Shown here one piece after another: positions 1 to 12,399 of a stretch of 64,000 nucleotides of DNA; position 1 is the stretch's first letter; every line of letters starts with the position of its first letter. The notes below the pieces were generated by a model. It saw only the letters and a program-made list of their open reading frames with translations, had not been told where the DNA came from and made no database searches. Position numbers and translations under genes: made by a program. Source of the DNA: Ahaetulla prasina (Eukaryota; Chordata; Lepidosauria; Squamata; Colubridae); assembly GCF_028640845.1 (NCBI RefSeq), contig NC_080540.1, positions 265,083,958 through 265,147,957 on the forward strand, in the 5' to 3' direction.

Positions 1-597
1 AGCAGTTAGAGCAGCTACAAGCAGCTAATCAACAGCTCCAGCAGCAAGTGGCTCACTTGGCAGGCCAACTTGCTGCCAGGAATGTGCCTGCAGCCCCCAT
101 CCTCCCACCTCCTCCTCGCCGCAGTGCCCGATAACCGTGCGGATAAGTTTTCTGGGCAGCCTGAGATGTTCCCGACCTTCTTGGGACAGTGCCAGCTCTA
201 CATGGCTATGAGGCCAGAGGATTTCCCAGACGACCGGGCTAAGGTGGCCTTCGTGATTAACCTTCTTTCCGGCTCGGCTGCTCGATGGGCCACGCCCTCT
301 TGCTCCAGGACAGCCCCTGCTGGCGGACCAACAGCGTTTTGGCAGCACCTGCGCACCATGTATGAGGACCCGTTCAATGCTGGCGGCAACCAGGCGCCTT
401 AAGGAACTCAGTCAAGAAACGCCCCTGCAGGAGTACATCGCCGAATTTCGTCTTTTGTGCCAGGACTCTGACTGGAATGATGCAGCGCTGGTGGGCCAGC
501 GTTCAGGAGGGACTCTCAGAGGAATTGCAAGGCGAGCTGGCCCGCGTGAGGCGCCATGGACCCTTGACAACTTGGTGCCCTTTGTCTCCGCCTCGAT
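1..597 (+). pseudogene. Chromovirus (Sushi-like Ty3/gypsy) gag, partial and frameshifted
   Basis: Gag of a Ty3/gypsy retrotransposon would form the particle shell that packages element RNA. The window opens inside it. Frame 3 (from base 3) encodes a Gln/Leu-rich coiled coil and a proline-rich linker. After a shift near 128 the reading continues in frame 1 with the capsid-like stretch around DKFSGQPEMF and AARWATP. Another shift near 360-400 moves to frame 2 (LQEYIAEFRLLCQDSDW, then a piece ending DNLVPFVSASMP). This order matches Gag of Sushi-type chromoviruses, the group from which vertebrate PEG10/RTL genes were domesticated. Repeated frameshifts rule out a working gene and a domesticated RTL gene. 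The 3' side is cut off at about 597, where sequence switches abruptly to the 3' end of an L2 LINE. No zinc knuckle or protease follows. Family is fairly sure; the 5' part lies outside the window. Confidence 0.75.
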
Positions 598-1107
<510 letters not shown>

Positions 1108-1199
1108 AAAGTAAAGAAGTTAAACTAATAAGAACTCATTTCGGGGATAGAAAAAGATGGAAGTCACATGGTATCAAGCCAAAAAGCATGGTGGTTGGG

Positions 1200-1820
1200 G
1201 TAAGATAGTTTTTGGAGTCCTAGTGGACAATCCCTTAAATATGAGCCAAGAGTTGGTTGCAGCTGCCAAAAAAGATAACACATTAACAGAGGGATAGAAC
1301 CAAGACCATATGAAGTATTAATGCCACTTTATAATGCCTTGGTAAGACCACACTTAGAATATTACATCCAGTTTTGGTTGCTTTGATATAAAAAAGATGT
1401 TGCGACTCTAGAAAAGGTGCAACAAAGATGACTGGGGGACTGGAAGCTAAAACATATGAAGAAGGGTTGCAGGAATTGGGTATGTCTAGTTCAATGAAAA
1501 GAAAGGAGTGATATGATAGCAATGTTCCAATTCTAAGAGGCAGCCAAAAAGAAGAGGAGGTCAACCTATTCTCCAAAGCAATGGATGGAAACTAATCAAG
1601 GAGCAGAGCAACCTAGAATTAAGGAGAAATTTCCTGAAAGTGACAACAATTAATCAGTGGAATAACTTCCTTCCAGAAGTTTTGGGGGCTCCAACACTGG
1701 AGGTTTTTGAGAAGAGATTGGACAACCATTTGTCTGACATGTATAGGGTTTCTTGCTTGAGCAGGGGATTGGACTAGAAGACCGCCAAGGTCCTTTCCAA
1801 CTCTATTATTCTGTTATTCT
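1200..1820 (+). mobile_element. CR1 LINE 3' fragment (in copy A)
   Basis: Decayed C-terminus of CR1 ORF2 plus 3' UTR. With frameshifts it reads through the CR1 thumb-region signature ([12 protein letters not shown], then FLKVTTINQWNNFLP). It ends in the typical CR1 3' UTR (GGATTGGACTAGAAGACC, then CCTTTCCAACTCTATTATTCTG). It is 5'-truncated as is usual for CR1, and stop codons show it is old. The homologous fragment in copy B lies at 7292-7912. Confidence 0.85.
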
Positions 1821-3631
1821 CTTGAGTAGCTTGTTAGGCATAATGCCTAGTGTCATATTGTAGCCAAATCTCTTTCTTGTGCTTCTGAATGTTGCTTAAT
1901 AACTGTTTCAAAGTTTTGAATATTATAATATAGTGATACTAATGGCACATTCAATAAATACTATATGAATACTTCCCAAAAAAGCTATAATCATGAGTTT
2001 ACCTGCCAATGGCTGGGTTTATTTTTTTTTTTCCCCTAGAGGTGTGTTAATAATTAATGGACTGACACTTCATTTCTGTATCATAATGATGAGACCATAT
2101 TTTATCCTCTGTCAGATACTGGAAAGACATTTCATACTTCATTCTCATAGCAAGGCAACAGTTGCTGGCAAATTACAACTCTTGAAGTTTTCATCTCAGC
2201 TATCAGCATAGACAGAACTGGCAAAACCTTCCAATATTGAAGAACAACAATAATGTGTTTGATGTGGAATGCCAAACTTGACAGCAATTTCTCTATAATT
2301 TATTTATTATTTGTCAATTGTTCTTAAACAGCTCATCAACATTTCTCATGTGAAACTCACTGGTTGCCTTTACAGGTTATCCACTTAATCCTTAATCACA
2401 CAAATCAGTTCTTAACTAGTTTACCATCTTTACATTTTTTTGGGGTCTAGTGATGTCAAGTATTCATATCAATGCAGTCATCATGGTTAACAGTCTGTAT
2501 TTAGCATAGAATTTCAAATGGATGGACTACTTTAGCAAGATTTCAATCATGGCATATTACTTAAGGCACACTATACTCAAATATTCAATGCAAGCTTCCA
2601 TTTCACTACTGAAGCAACTTACCAATGGCTGAAGTGAAAGAAAAGATGCTCAAGAATATGTCAGAGCTTCTAATATGTCAGTACTGCCATCTGTTGGTAA
2701 TTTATAACATCACAGGTCTTGTGTTAATTTTATTCAAAAATATTAGTATTATAAGAAATGTTTTAATGTGTTATATATGCTGTCTGACTCCAGATGAGTA
2801 CAGAAAAAAAATATTAAAAATTAGGAAAAAAATATAGGCCACAAACATGAAGAGTAAAGATGAGAACAGTAACAAAAGGTGGACAAGACAAACAAACAAA
2901 CAATAAATGAATAAATAAATTCTAAATTCCAAAGCATGGCTTCAAATTCTTTTGATAAAGAATTGCCTGACCTTTAAGTCTCTTTGAAACATCAGCAGGT
3001 AAGAATCACCCATTCCAGCCAGGCAGAGACTTTGTCAGCAGTAAAGTCTATCAAGTAACCAGGCCCTATGCTTTATAGGCTTTGTAGATAACAATGAACA
3101 CCTTGAATCACATACCTAGAAAGGGCATTATATGCATTTTTATATTAAAGTTAAATGTACAAGTTAAATGTACAAGTTTTAAAACTTTAAAACTAAGAAC
3201 TAGTTTTCTGTTGCTGGTTCCCATGGAGGTCATGAACTAGAATTGTCTCAGTCTATCTCTTGTCAAACAAGGTTTAAATAACTCAACACTAATTGTCTGA
3301 AGACTTCACCACCAGAAAAGCAATGAAGGCAGAATGACTGGTACACCATTAGGTCCCTTAGTTTGTCTCTACAACCAAATTTTAATATATAGACACTCAC
3401 ACTCTTCAGGAACATTGACCTTGGGCATATATAGTCTGCCAATAAATCAAAACTAGTTCCAATGGCTCCAACAATTCCAGATTAGCTAAGGGATGGTTTG
3501 ATAAAACTCTATACAGCAGTCTCTGAGCCATATTCTTCCACTATTCTCAAATTTCACAAACATCTTTTTCCAATTTCCTTATGCACATTACTCATCCCAG
3601 CTCTCAGCTCAGCACCAATCCTCGTCTTTAG

Positions 3632-4146
3632 AATAGAATAGAATAGAATTTTTATTGGCCAAGTGTGATTGGACACACAAGGAATTTGTCTTGGTGCATA
3701 TGCTCTCAGTGTACATAAAAGAAAAGATACGTTCATCAAGGTACAACATTTACAACACAATTGATGATCAATATATCAATATAAATCATAAGGATTGCCA
3801 GCAACAAGTTATAGTCATACAGTCATAAGTGGAAAGAGATTGGTGATGGGAACTATGAAACGATTAATAGTAGTGCAGATTCAGTAAATAGTCTGACAGT
3901 GTTGAGGGAATTATTTGTTTAGCAGAGTGATGGCCTTCGGGAAAAAACTGTTCTTGTGTCTAGTTGTTCTGGTGTGCAGTGCTCTATAGCGTCGTTTTGA
4001 GGGTAGGAGTTGAAACAGTTTATGTCCAGGATGCGAGGGATCTGCAAATATTTTCACGGCCCTCTTCTTGATTATTCTGTATACAGGTCCTCAATGGAAG
4101 GCAAGTTGGTAGCAATTATTTTTCTGCAGTTCTAATTATCCTCTGA
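3632..4146 (-). mobile_element. Rex1/Snake1-type CR1 LINE, 3' fragment
   Basis: Reverse-strand 3' end of the same LINE family found in longer form at 38951-40722 and 59721-61590. It begins on the + strand with a short (GAATA)n tail, then the 3' UTR (TTATTGGCCAAGTGTGATTG) and the ORF2 C-terminus. At about 4146 (after ATCCTCTGAA) homology ends and chromovirus RNase H sequence begins, without a clean LINE 5' end. The join is therefore a rearrangement or assembly breakpoint, not a normal 5' truncation into unique DNA. Confidence 0.85.
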
Positions 4147-5928
4147 AACTCAATCCTTCCGAGCGCAACTACACTATCTGGGAAAAGAGTTGCTGGCTAT
4201 CAAGGCTGCATTCGAGGCTTGGCGACATCATCTGGAGGGCCCGACATCAGGTGGAGGTCGAACGACCATCGGAATCTCGAGCACCTCACCACAGCTCGGA
4301 AGTTGAACCAGCGGCAGATCCGGTGGTCGTTGTTTTGCCCGGTTCAACTTCCGCGTGACGTACATTCCCAGCGGTCACAACCGGAGGGCGGATGCCCTGT
4401 CCCGCAAGCCAGAGTACCTCTGCGCCAAGGACCCCCTTCCTCCACGGACAGTGCTGCCGGCAGAAGCCTTGGCCGCAGCACGGGAGCCAGTGGACTTGCG
4501 GGCCCAGGTGTGAGAGGCGCAGCGCCAGGACGCCTGGTCGCAGCAAAGGAGAGCGGAGGTGGGCCCCGCGTCTCCTTGGACCTTGGAGGAGGACTTACTC
4601 AAGTTTCGGGGGCGATTATATGTGCCCACAGGACCACTCCGAGCCCTCGTCATGACCCAGTGCCACGACAACCCTGCAGCAGGACATTTTGGGTTCTTCA
4701 AGACCCTCCACCTGGTGACACGGACCTTTTGGTGGCCCCGAGTGCGGCATGATATACATGCCTATGTGACATCCTGCGTACCGTGCCGGCAAGCCAAGGC
4801 CGCCACGGGGGCCCCGCCCGGGCTCCTCCAGCCCTTGCCGACACCCGACAGACCCTGGGGGGTGATCTCTATGGACTTCCTGACAGACCTGCCGCCGTCC
4901 TCTGGGTTCACCACGGTGCTGGTGGTGGTGGACATGCTCACCAAGATGGCACACTTCATCCCATGCCGCGGACTGCCCACAGCCGCAAAACGCCCGTCTC
5001 TTTCTGCAGCACATCTTCCGCCTCCATGGTCTACCAGACAGGGTGGTTTCAGACCGGGAGTTCAGTTCACAGCCCGCTTCTGGAAGAGCCTGATGGCGCG
5101 TTGGAGGTGCAGGTGTCTGTCGTCATCGCACCATCCGGAGACCGACGGGGTACAGAGAAGGTCATCGGTATACTGGAACAGTATCTCCGTTGCTTCATCA
5201 ACCAGCAACAGGACAACTGGGCCGACTACCTGTCCCTGGCGGAGTTTGCTTTTAACAACTCTCAGCACACCTCTACTCAGATGACCCGTTCTTTGCCAAT
5301 GTGGGTACCATCCGCGCTCTTCCTCTGGCACCACCGGACTCTCCTGTTCCCAACGCAGACCTTCCTGACGGAATTGCATGCGGTCCAACAGTTGGTACGC
5401 CAGCAGCTGAATCGGGCAAAGGAGGATTACAAACGTCCGCCGACCGCTCCCGACGGGCAACGCCCCGCTGGCAGTTGGAGACCGGTGTGGCTCTCCACCA
5501 AACACCTCCCGTCCGACCGCCCGGTAAAGAAGTTGGACCACCGATTCATCGGCCCGTTCCTGTCGAGGCAGTCATCAACCCGGTAGCCTACCGACTGACC
5601 TGCCACGATCCATGCGGATCCACCCGTTTTCACGGTCCCTTCTGGTTCCTGAGGCCACACCGAGTCCCCTTCGGTGCCCAACAGCACCCGTCACTGTCGC
5701 CGAGGACGGATCGGAGGAATACGAAGTCCACAGCGTACGAGACTCCCGCTGGCTGAAGGGTCGTTTCCAATATTTGATCGCGTGGAAGGGATACGGGACT
5801 GATTTCTCCTGGGTAGATGCCTCCGACGTTCATGCCCCTGACCTGGTGCAGGCCTTCCATGAGCAGAACCCAGCTCGACCGCATCCCGATCGTCAGCCCC
5901 GGGGGAAGGGCCCTGCGGTGAGGGATAG
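4147..5928 (+). pseudogene. Chromovirus pol fragment: RNase H, integrase, chromodomain
   Basis: C-terminal half of a Sushi-like chromovirus polyprotein, needed for cDNA synthesis and integration. Order: RNase H end (NYTIWEKELLAIKAAFEAW near 4165; ADALSRKPEYL near 4385), the integrase H2C2 zinc finger (H..H near 4660-4685, CVPCRQ near 4775), the integrase core (ISMDFLTDLP near 4867, second acidic block near 5050, HHPETDG/GTEKV near 5130-5165), a GPY/F-like region, then a chromodomain (EYEVHSVRDSRW, FQYLIAWKGYG, SWVDASDVH; 5720-5880). A purine-rich tract (5901-5910) lies just before the LTR, where a polypurine tract should be. At least four frame changes make it non-functional. Protease and reverse transcriptase are absent, lost at the 4146 breakpoint. 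The chromodomain normally directs integration to modified histones. It resembles the gag at 1-597 in lineage and probably belongs to the same insertion. Confidence 0.85.
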
Positions 5929-6495
5929 TGTTGTGACCCAGGTTCCTGGACCCGGACTCCTGGACTCGGATGATTCAGAAAGTGAGGGAGAAGACCTGGC
6001 CAGCCCTGCTTCTCTTGAGCCCTTTCCCTCCCTGGCACCCACTCAAAGGGATGGGGAGGGGCCGGCACAGCCTGATTCCATGGAGCCTCCTTCTGATTTG
6101 CAACGCCCAAGAACAGTTTTGGAGCCGATGCAAGGTCACGAGACGATCGCCGCGCAGCAGCGGAAGAGTTGGGACAAAGCCAAGTCATAATTGTCATGCA
6201 GTGACATCTGCAGAGACTATAAATAGGAGGCGGGACTTCCTGGTTTTTTGTCTTGGACAAAGTAATGAGTTGGCGCGAGCTAATGAATTGGCGCGAGCTA
6301 ACTATTTCAATGGAGGGAAGAATATATTCGTGAGTAATTCTGGCCTTATCTATAATTTCCTCGTTATCTCCAGAAACTTGGCAGGCCCGTGGGTAGACGT
6401 GGCCAGGACATGTATCTATGTAAATAAAAGGGAAAAAAAAGGAAGGCCTCTGACGGACTCTTTGCTGGGAGTATTGGGGGAAGGGAAACAGAACA
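5929..6495 (+). repeat. Chromovirus 3' LTR
   Basis: About 567 bp from TGTTGTGACC to GAACA, so it carries the TG...CA ends expected of an LTR and follows the purine tract. It has a TATA box (TATAAATA, 6218-6225), a polyadenylation signal AATAAA (6423-6428) and an imperfect 18-bp tandem pair with core TTGGCGCGAGCTAA (6270-6283 and 6288-6301). The right end abuts L2 sequence at GCCCTATGCACGG, which is continuous in the L2 at 35759, so the element had landed inside an L2. The 5' LTR is outside the window, so LTR divergence and target duplication cannot be read. Confidence 0.7.
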
Positions 6496-7167
6496 GCCCT
6501 ATGCACGGTCACTCACGCCCTCGTGACGTCTCGCCTGGATTACTGCAATGCTCTCTACATGGGGCTCCCCTTGAAGGGCATCCGGAGACTGCAGTTAGTT
6601 CAGAATGCGGCTGCGCGGGTTATAGAGGGAGCCCCTCATGGCTCCCGTATGACACCTATCCTGCGCAGACTGCACTGGCTACCTGTGGCCTTCCGGGTGC
6701 GCTTCAAGGTTTTGGTAACCACCTTTAAAGCGCTCCATGGCATAGGGCCGGGTTACTTGCGGGACCGCCTACTGCTACCGAATACCTCTCACCGACCCGT
6801 GTGCTCTCACAGAGAGGGACTCCTCAGGGTGCCGTCAGCTAGGCAGTGTCGTCTGGCGACACCCAGGGGAAGGGCCTTCTCTGTGTGGGCTCCCACCCTC
6901 TGGAACGAATTCCCCCCAGGACTCCGTCAACTTCCGGACCTCCGAACCTTCCGTCGCGAGCTTAAAACACATTTATTCATCTGCGCAGGACTGGACTAGA
7001 TTTTAAATTTATATGGTTTTAATTGGTTTTAATATTTATACTATTTTTAATTATTTGGCTTTTAGAATAAGTTTTTTAATGGTTATCTTAATTTGTACAT
7101 ATATGTTTTTACTTGCCTGTGAACCGCCCTGAGTCCTTCGGGAGATAGGGCGGTATACAAATACGAA

Positions 7168-7198
<31 letters not shown>
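6496..7198 (+). mobile_element. L2-type LINE 3' end (copy B)
   Basis: L2 ORF2 C-terminus and 3' UTR. An almost clean frame from 6523 to 6999 encodes TSRLDYCNALYMGLPL, LVQNAAARVI, LRRLHWLPVAFRVRFKVL, TLWNEFPPGLRQLPDL and LKTHLFICAGLD, the conserved C-terminal tail of L2 proteins. The 3' UTR carries GAACCGCCCTGAGTCC and a short (AAAT)n tail. The left boundary is the chromovirus LTR, not a LINE truncation. Confidence 0.85.
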
Positions 7199-9724
7199 AA
7201 AAGTAAAGATGTTAAACTAATAAGAACTCATTTCTGGGATAGAAAAAGATGGAAGTCACATGGTATCAAGCCAAAAAGCATGGTGGTTGGGGTAAGATAG
7301 TTTTTGGAGTCCTAGTGAACAATCACTTAAATATGAGCCAAGAGTTTGTTGCAGCTGCCAAAAAAGATAACACATTAACAGAGGGATAGAACCAAGACCA
7401 TATGAAGTATTAATGCCACTTTATAATGCCTTGGTAAGACCACACTTAGAATATTACATCCAGTTTTGGTTGCTTTGATATAAAAAAGATGTTGCAACTC
7501 TAGAAAAGGTGCAACAAAGATGACTGGGGGACTGGAAGCTAAAACATATGAAGAAGGGTTGCAGGAATTGGGTATGTCTAGTTCAATGAAAAGAAAGGAG
7601 TGATATGATAGCAATGTTCCAATTCTAAGAGGCAGCCAAAAAGAAGAGGAGGTCAACCTATTCTCCAAAGCAATGGATGGAAACTAATCAAGGAGCAGAG
7701 CAACCTAGAATTAAGGAGAAATTTCCTGAAAGTGACAACAATTAATCAGTGGAATAACTTCCTTCCAGAAGTTTTGGGGGCTCCAACACTGGAGGTTTTT
7801 GAGAAGAGATTGGACAACCATTTGTCTGACATGTATAGGGTTTCTTGCTTGAGCAGGGGATTGGACTAGAAGACCGCCAAGGTCCTTTCCAACTCTATTA
7901 TTCTGTTATTCTCTTGAGTAGCTTGTTAGGCATAATGCCTAGTGTCATATTGTAGCCAAATCTCTTTCTTGTGCTTCTGAATGTTGCTTAATAACTGTTT
8001 CAAAGTTTTGAATATTATAATATAGTGATACTAATGGCACATTCAATAAATACTATATGAATACTTCCCAAAAAAGCTATAATCATGAGTTTACCTGCCA
8101 ATGGCTGGGTTTATTTTTTTTTCCCCCCTAGAGGTGTGTTAATAATTCATGGACTGACACTTCATTTCTGTATCATAATGATGAGACCATATTTTATCCT
8201 CTGTCAGATACTGGAAAGACATTTCATACTTCATTCTCATAGCAAGGCAACAGTTGCTGGCAAATTACAACTCTTGAAGTTTTCATCTCAGCTATCAGCA
8301 TAGACAGAACTGGCAAAACCTTCCAATATTGAAGAACAACAATAATGTGTTTGATGTGGAATGCCAAACTTGACAGCAATTTCTCTATAATTTATTTATT
8401 ATTTGTCAATTGTTCTTAAACAGCTCATCAACATTTCTCATGTGAAACTCACTGGTTGCCTTTACAGGTTATCCACTTAATCCTTAATCACACAAATCAG
8501 TTCTTAACTAGTTTACCATCCTTACATTTTTTTGGGGTCTAGTGATGTCAAGTATTCATATCAATGCAGTCATCATGGTTAACAGTCTGTATTTAGCATA
8601 GAATTTCAAATGGATGGACTACTTTAGCAAGATTTCAATCATGGCATATTACTTAAGGCACACTATACTCAAATATTCAGTGCAGGCTTCCATTTCACTA
8701 CTGAAGCAACTTACCAATGGCTGAAGTGAAAGAAAAGATGCTCAAGAATATGTCAGAGCTTCTAATATGTCAGTACTGCCATCTGTTGGTAATTTATAAC
8801 ATCACAGGTCTTGTGTTAATTTTATTCAAAAATATTAGTATTATAAGAAATGTTTTAATGTGTTATATATGCTGTCTGACTCCAGATGAGTACAGAAAAA
8901 AAATATTAAAAATTAGGAAAAAAATATAGGCCACAAACATGAAGAGTAAAGATGAGAACAGTAACAAAAGGTGGACAAGACAAACAAACAAACAATAAAT
9001 GAATAAATAAATTCACAAATTCCAAAGCATGGCTTCAAATTCTTTTGATAAAGAATTGCCTGACCTTTAAGTCTCTTTGAAACATCAGCAGGTAAGAATC
9101 ACCCATTCCAGCCAGGCAGAGACTTTGTCAGCAGTAAAGTCTATCAAGTAACCAGGCCCTATGCTTTATAGGCTTTGTAGATAACAATGAACACCTTGAA
9201 TCACATACCTAGAAAGGGCATTATATGCATTTTTATATTAAAGTTAAATGTACAAGTTAAATGTACAAGTTTTAAAACTTTAAAACTAAGAACTAGTTTT
9301 CTGTTGCTGGTTCCCATGGAGGTCATGAACTAGAATTGTCTCAGTCTATCTCTTGTCAAACAAGGTTTAAATAACTCAACACTAATTGTCTGAAGACTTC
9401 ACCACCAGAAAAGCAATGAAGGCAGAATGACTGGTACACCATTAGGTCCCTTAGTTTGTCTCTACAACCAAATTTTAATATATAGACACTCACACTCTTC
9501 AGGAACATTGACCTTGGGCATATATAGTCTGCCAATAAATCAAAACTAGTTCCAATGGCTCCAACAATTCCAGATTAGCTAAGGGATGGTTTGATAAAAC
9601 TCTATACAGCAGTCTCTGAGCCATATTCTTCCACTATTCTCAAATTTCACAAACATCTTTGTCCAATTTCCTTATGCACATTACTCATCCCAGCTCTCAG
9701 CTCAGCACCAATCCTCGTCTTTAG
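6736..9724 (+). repeat. Large direct duplication, copy B
   Basis: Counterpart of 598-3631. Copy B looks like the less damaged version: the L2 coding frame is open here and broken in copy A. Homology ends at 9723/9724 (CCTCGTCTTTAG), where copy A meets the Rex1 tail and copy B continues into CTACATAACT. The region 7913-9724 has no gene that I can support. Confidence 0.9.
7292..7912 (+). mobile_element. CR1 LINE 3' fragment (in copy B)
   Basis: Same decayed CR1 C-terminus and 3' UTR as at 1200-1820, differing by a few substitutions. The shared stop codons show that the CR1 insertion and its decay predate the duplication. Confidence 0.85.
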
Positions 9725-9799
9725 CTACATAACTTCTTCATTATTTCAATTTTCCCAATCACATTATCTGGCTACTGCCTCTGATGTCATCTTACCTTA

Positions 9800-9863
<64 letters not shown>

Positions 9864-11030
9864 ATCTCTTTTTAGATACTGCCAACTTCAAATTAATTCA
9901 TAATTGGTAATTAAAAAATTGGTTTGCATTCTAATATAACCATTAAATTTAAAAAAAGTACATCATTTTATGTAGGCATGGGGAAACAACATTATTTCTA
10001 GAATATGCTCAGTAAATTTAATTTTTAAATGGTTTCTGGTAGCTTTCACTTTTTGTTTCTTTTTTCCACCCTTCCCTCTCTTTTCCTTAGACCTTCTGTG
10101 CATTTATCTTGTTTTGTCTTTAGGTGAACTATAGTTCAATAACAAAAGCTGTGAGCAGATACCTTTTATTTCCAACAGCTTCATTAAGAACCATTCAAGA
10201 TGTCAAGCAGGAGAGCAAGTCTGTGAAAAATCTAAAGCACTGCAGAGCAGGTAGTATTAAAAAAAAAAAAAGCTGACTTGACATTATTTCAGCAGTTATT
10301 AGTATTTCAGTGGTCTATTTTCTCTCCTTAATAGGCTTCGGGGAGGGGGTGTTATTTACTCACAATCGAACAAACCTTATTATACAGAATTGCACAGCAA
10401 TAACAACATGAATCTTGTCTTCAATTAAAGCATCTAGAAAAACAGGTTGCAACTTTGGAGTCCTTGGTGCTTTCTGACCTCAGAGCTACCTAGTTGGGTA
10501 ATGAAATGTCTGGTACTTGGTCAGGAAGTACCAAGGACCCCACAGTTCAACCCTGAGCTAAATATATTCTCTTTGATTGGAATGGAACCGCTTTCCTAAC
10601 ATTCTGTCATATTCTTGCCTAACCAAACTCTTGCCTGATAAAGAAAAATAACTCGGGACAAAGTAAAGCAAAATAAAAGGTTTAACTGGATTCTTAGAAG
10701 AGCAGGGAGAAGTTTAGTTCTCACCAATAGACTATCTCTGATTGCATCTCTGAACTTTATCTTATATAAATGAATGGTGTTTTTTTTATCAGTAAGGTCA
10801 GAGATACAATGAAATTTGGACAGAATGCCTGGCTCCTAAATAAGCAGTAAGGAGGGCAATGTTTCTAGGAATCTTGTATATTCTATGAAAGTAATGTATC
10901 TTTTGGCATGGACTGTCTTTGAAATTATAATACCCCACCCTTTCTTTTATTCTTCCACTAACCATTACAGCAATTGCTGCTTTGAAGAGGGCTACTCATA
11001 CTGTCAAATATGCAGATTACAAAGGATGTA
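9725..11030. other. Unique AT-rich stretch with (ATCT)n microsatellite
   Basis: Holds an (ATCT)n tract at about 9800-9863 (16 units), the candidate exon at 10124-10250, and otherwise no recognised element. The open frame ending in repeated YLSI at 9591-9875 is only the translated microsatellite. Confidence 0.7.
10124..10250 (+). CDS. Possible internal coding exon (unidentified)
   Basis: A long pyrimidine tract (about 10060-10120) ends in TTGTCTTTAG, a good splice acceptor. It is followed by 127 bp open in the frame starting VNYSSITKAVSRY and ending NLKHCRAG, then AGCAG/GTAGTA, an acceptable donor. The length is not a multiple of three, so the flanking exons would have to differ in phase. I do not recognise the 42 residues, and no partner exon is evident nearby. 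It lies outside all recognised repeats. It could be a chance combination or a non-coding-transcript exon; conservation in other squamates would decide. Confidence 0.25.
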
Positions 11031-11663
11031 CAGTAGTGGCCAAAATTGTGGAAACTTTTCGAGAAAAGTGTATTTTCTAAAACTAGCTAATAACTCCACT
11101 TTTTTTTTTTTGGAGTAGTACCATAAAATTATATATCAATGGAAAGATAATTTAATCAAGAATGTAATGTAATAACGTTTATGAAGGATTTGCTATTAGA
11201 ATAGCAGTTAACAGTATAAAGAGGAAAAGTGAAACATGTAGAAAAAATAAAATATACAAAAATTATCACCATAGAAAAAATGAGATATACAGTACAAAAA
11301 TTATCACCATGTCATTTAATACTTATTTGGGTAACCTTTAGCATGAATTATGGCCTTACAATGGCTTCCTATGGAGTGAACCAAGTCTTTTAGTTTTGCA
11401 GCTGTTATAATGTGACACCAAGATTGCATGATTGCTTCTATTAACTGGGTTTTATTGCTGGGTCCTTTCTGACTAACAAATATCTTTAGTTGGCTTCATA
11501 GAGTTTCAATTGGGTTAAGGTCTGGGCTATTCCCAGGCCATTCCAGCGGTGGAATATAATTATCTTGAAACTCAAAAAAGAAAAAAAGAAAAGCAGGAGG
11601 GGGGGTGTTATTAGCCATCAAACCTCTTTTACCTAAAGGTTTCCACAATTTTGGCCACTACTG
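11031..11663 (-). mobile_element. Internally deleted Tc1-like DNA transposon
   Basis: The ends are matching 25-base inverted repeats: CAGTAGTGGCCAAAATTGTGGAAAC at 11031-11055 pairs with its complement at 11639-11663. Between them, on the - strand, lies only the transposase C-terminus: LEWPGNSPDLNPIE, which contains the last acidic residue (E) of the D..D34E catalytic triad, then a tail ending HAKGYPNKY before a stop. The N-terminal DNA-binding domain and the first two catalytic aspartates are missing. TA precedes the left end (11029-11030) but the right flank is GA, so the TA duplication is eroded. A poly-T and several A-runs interrupt the interior. Confidence 0.85.
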
Positions 11664-12248
11664 GAGCTTTAGCATCTAGCTAATATGAGTATTAACAAGT
11701 ATGTAGAAAATCAAAACTGGAAGATGCAAATATATTATAGGGTAATCTTCCCCATAATGCAAATTGTAGAACAAAAAAAAATCTTGATTTAATAGGGTGC
11801 CTGTTAAACACAAATGCCAGTTAATGTCAAGTTTATTTCATTCTATACATTTATGTCATTTGCATAATCATGTATTATATCAATTACACTAACTGTCTGG
11901 AATAAATTTAATTTTAGCAACCCTTACTGTTTTGGCATGATTTTCTGCCAATGGGGGGAAAAGTCCAACCTTAATTTTTGCCTAATATATCTGAAAGCCA
12001 TTAATTTTAAGCTTAACTGTACTAGTAATAATATGCATCACTAAAATATTTTAATTTGTAGTGTTATCTGTTTCTAAATGCAAATGAATATAAAAAGCCT
12101 TTGATTCAGATCAGCTGTAGTCACAATTTCTATAGGAACTTTTAACAGTGGCAGAAATGTGCATTTATAGGGCTCTTTTTCAGCTCTTCCCTCCCTAATC
12201 CACTGTCCTCTATTCTCCTTTATGCAGATTCAACAAGATTAGAATACA
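11664..12248. other. Unannotated AT-rich sequence
   Basis: No open frame of note and no repeat family I can name. Confidence 0.6.
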
Positions 12249-12256
12249 GTCTAGAC

Positions 12257-12391
12257 CAGGGGTCTCCAAACTTGGCAACTTTAAGATTTGTGGACTTCAA
12301 CTCCCAGAGTTCCTCAGCCAACAAAGCTGGCTGAGGAATTCTGGGAGTTGAAGTCCACAAGTCTTTAAATTGCCAAGGTTGGAGACCCCTG
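12257..12391. mobile_element. Palindromic hAT-type MITE (135 bp)
   Basis: Nearly the whole element is one inverted repeat: CAGGGGTCTCCAAACTTGG at the left pairs with the complement at the right, and the arms meet at about 12324 (CAAAGCTGGCTGAGG). It is flanked by GTCTAGAC (12249-12256) and GTCTAGAA (12392-12399), an 8-bp target duplication with one mismatch, typical of hAT. It has no coding capacity. A second 135-bp copy sits at 44904-45038 and a decayed one at 19366-19462. Confidence 0.85.
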
Positions 12392-12399
12392 GTCTAGAA

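Noticed and set aside
1..597. Domesticated RTL/PEG10-like gag gene
   Set aside because: Several frameshifts in less than 600 bp and an abrupt end in an L2 LINE; it is retrotransposon debris.
9591..9875. 94-codon frame ending in repeated YLSI
   Set aside because: The repeat is translated (ATCT)n microsatellite, and the upstream part duplicates non-coding sequence of copy A.
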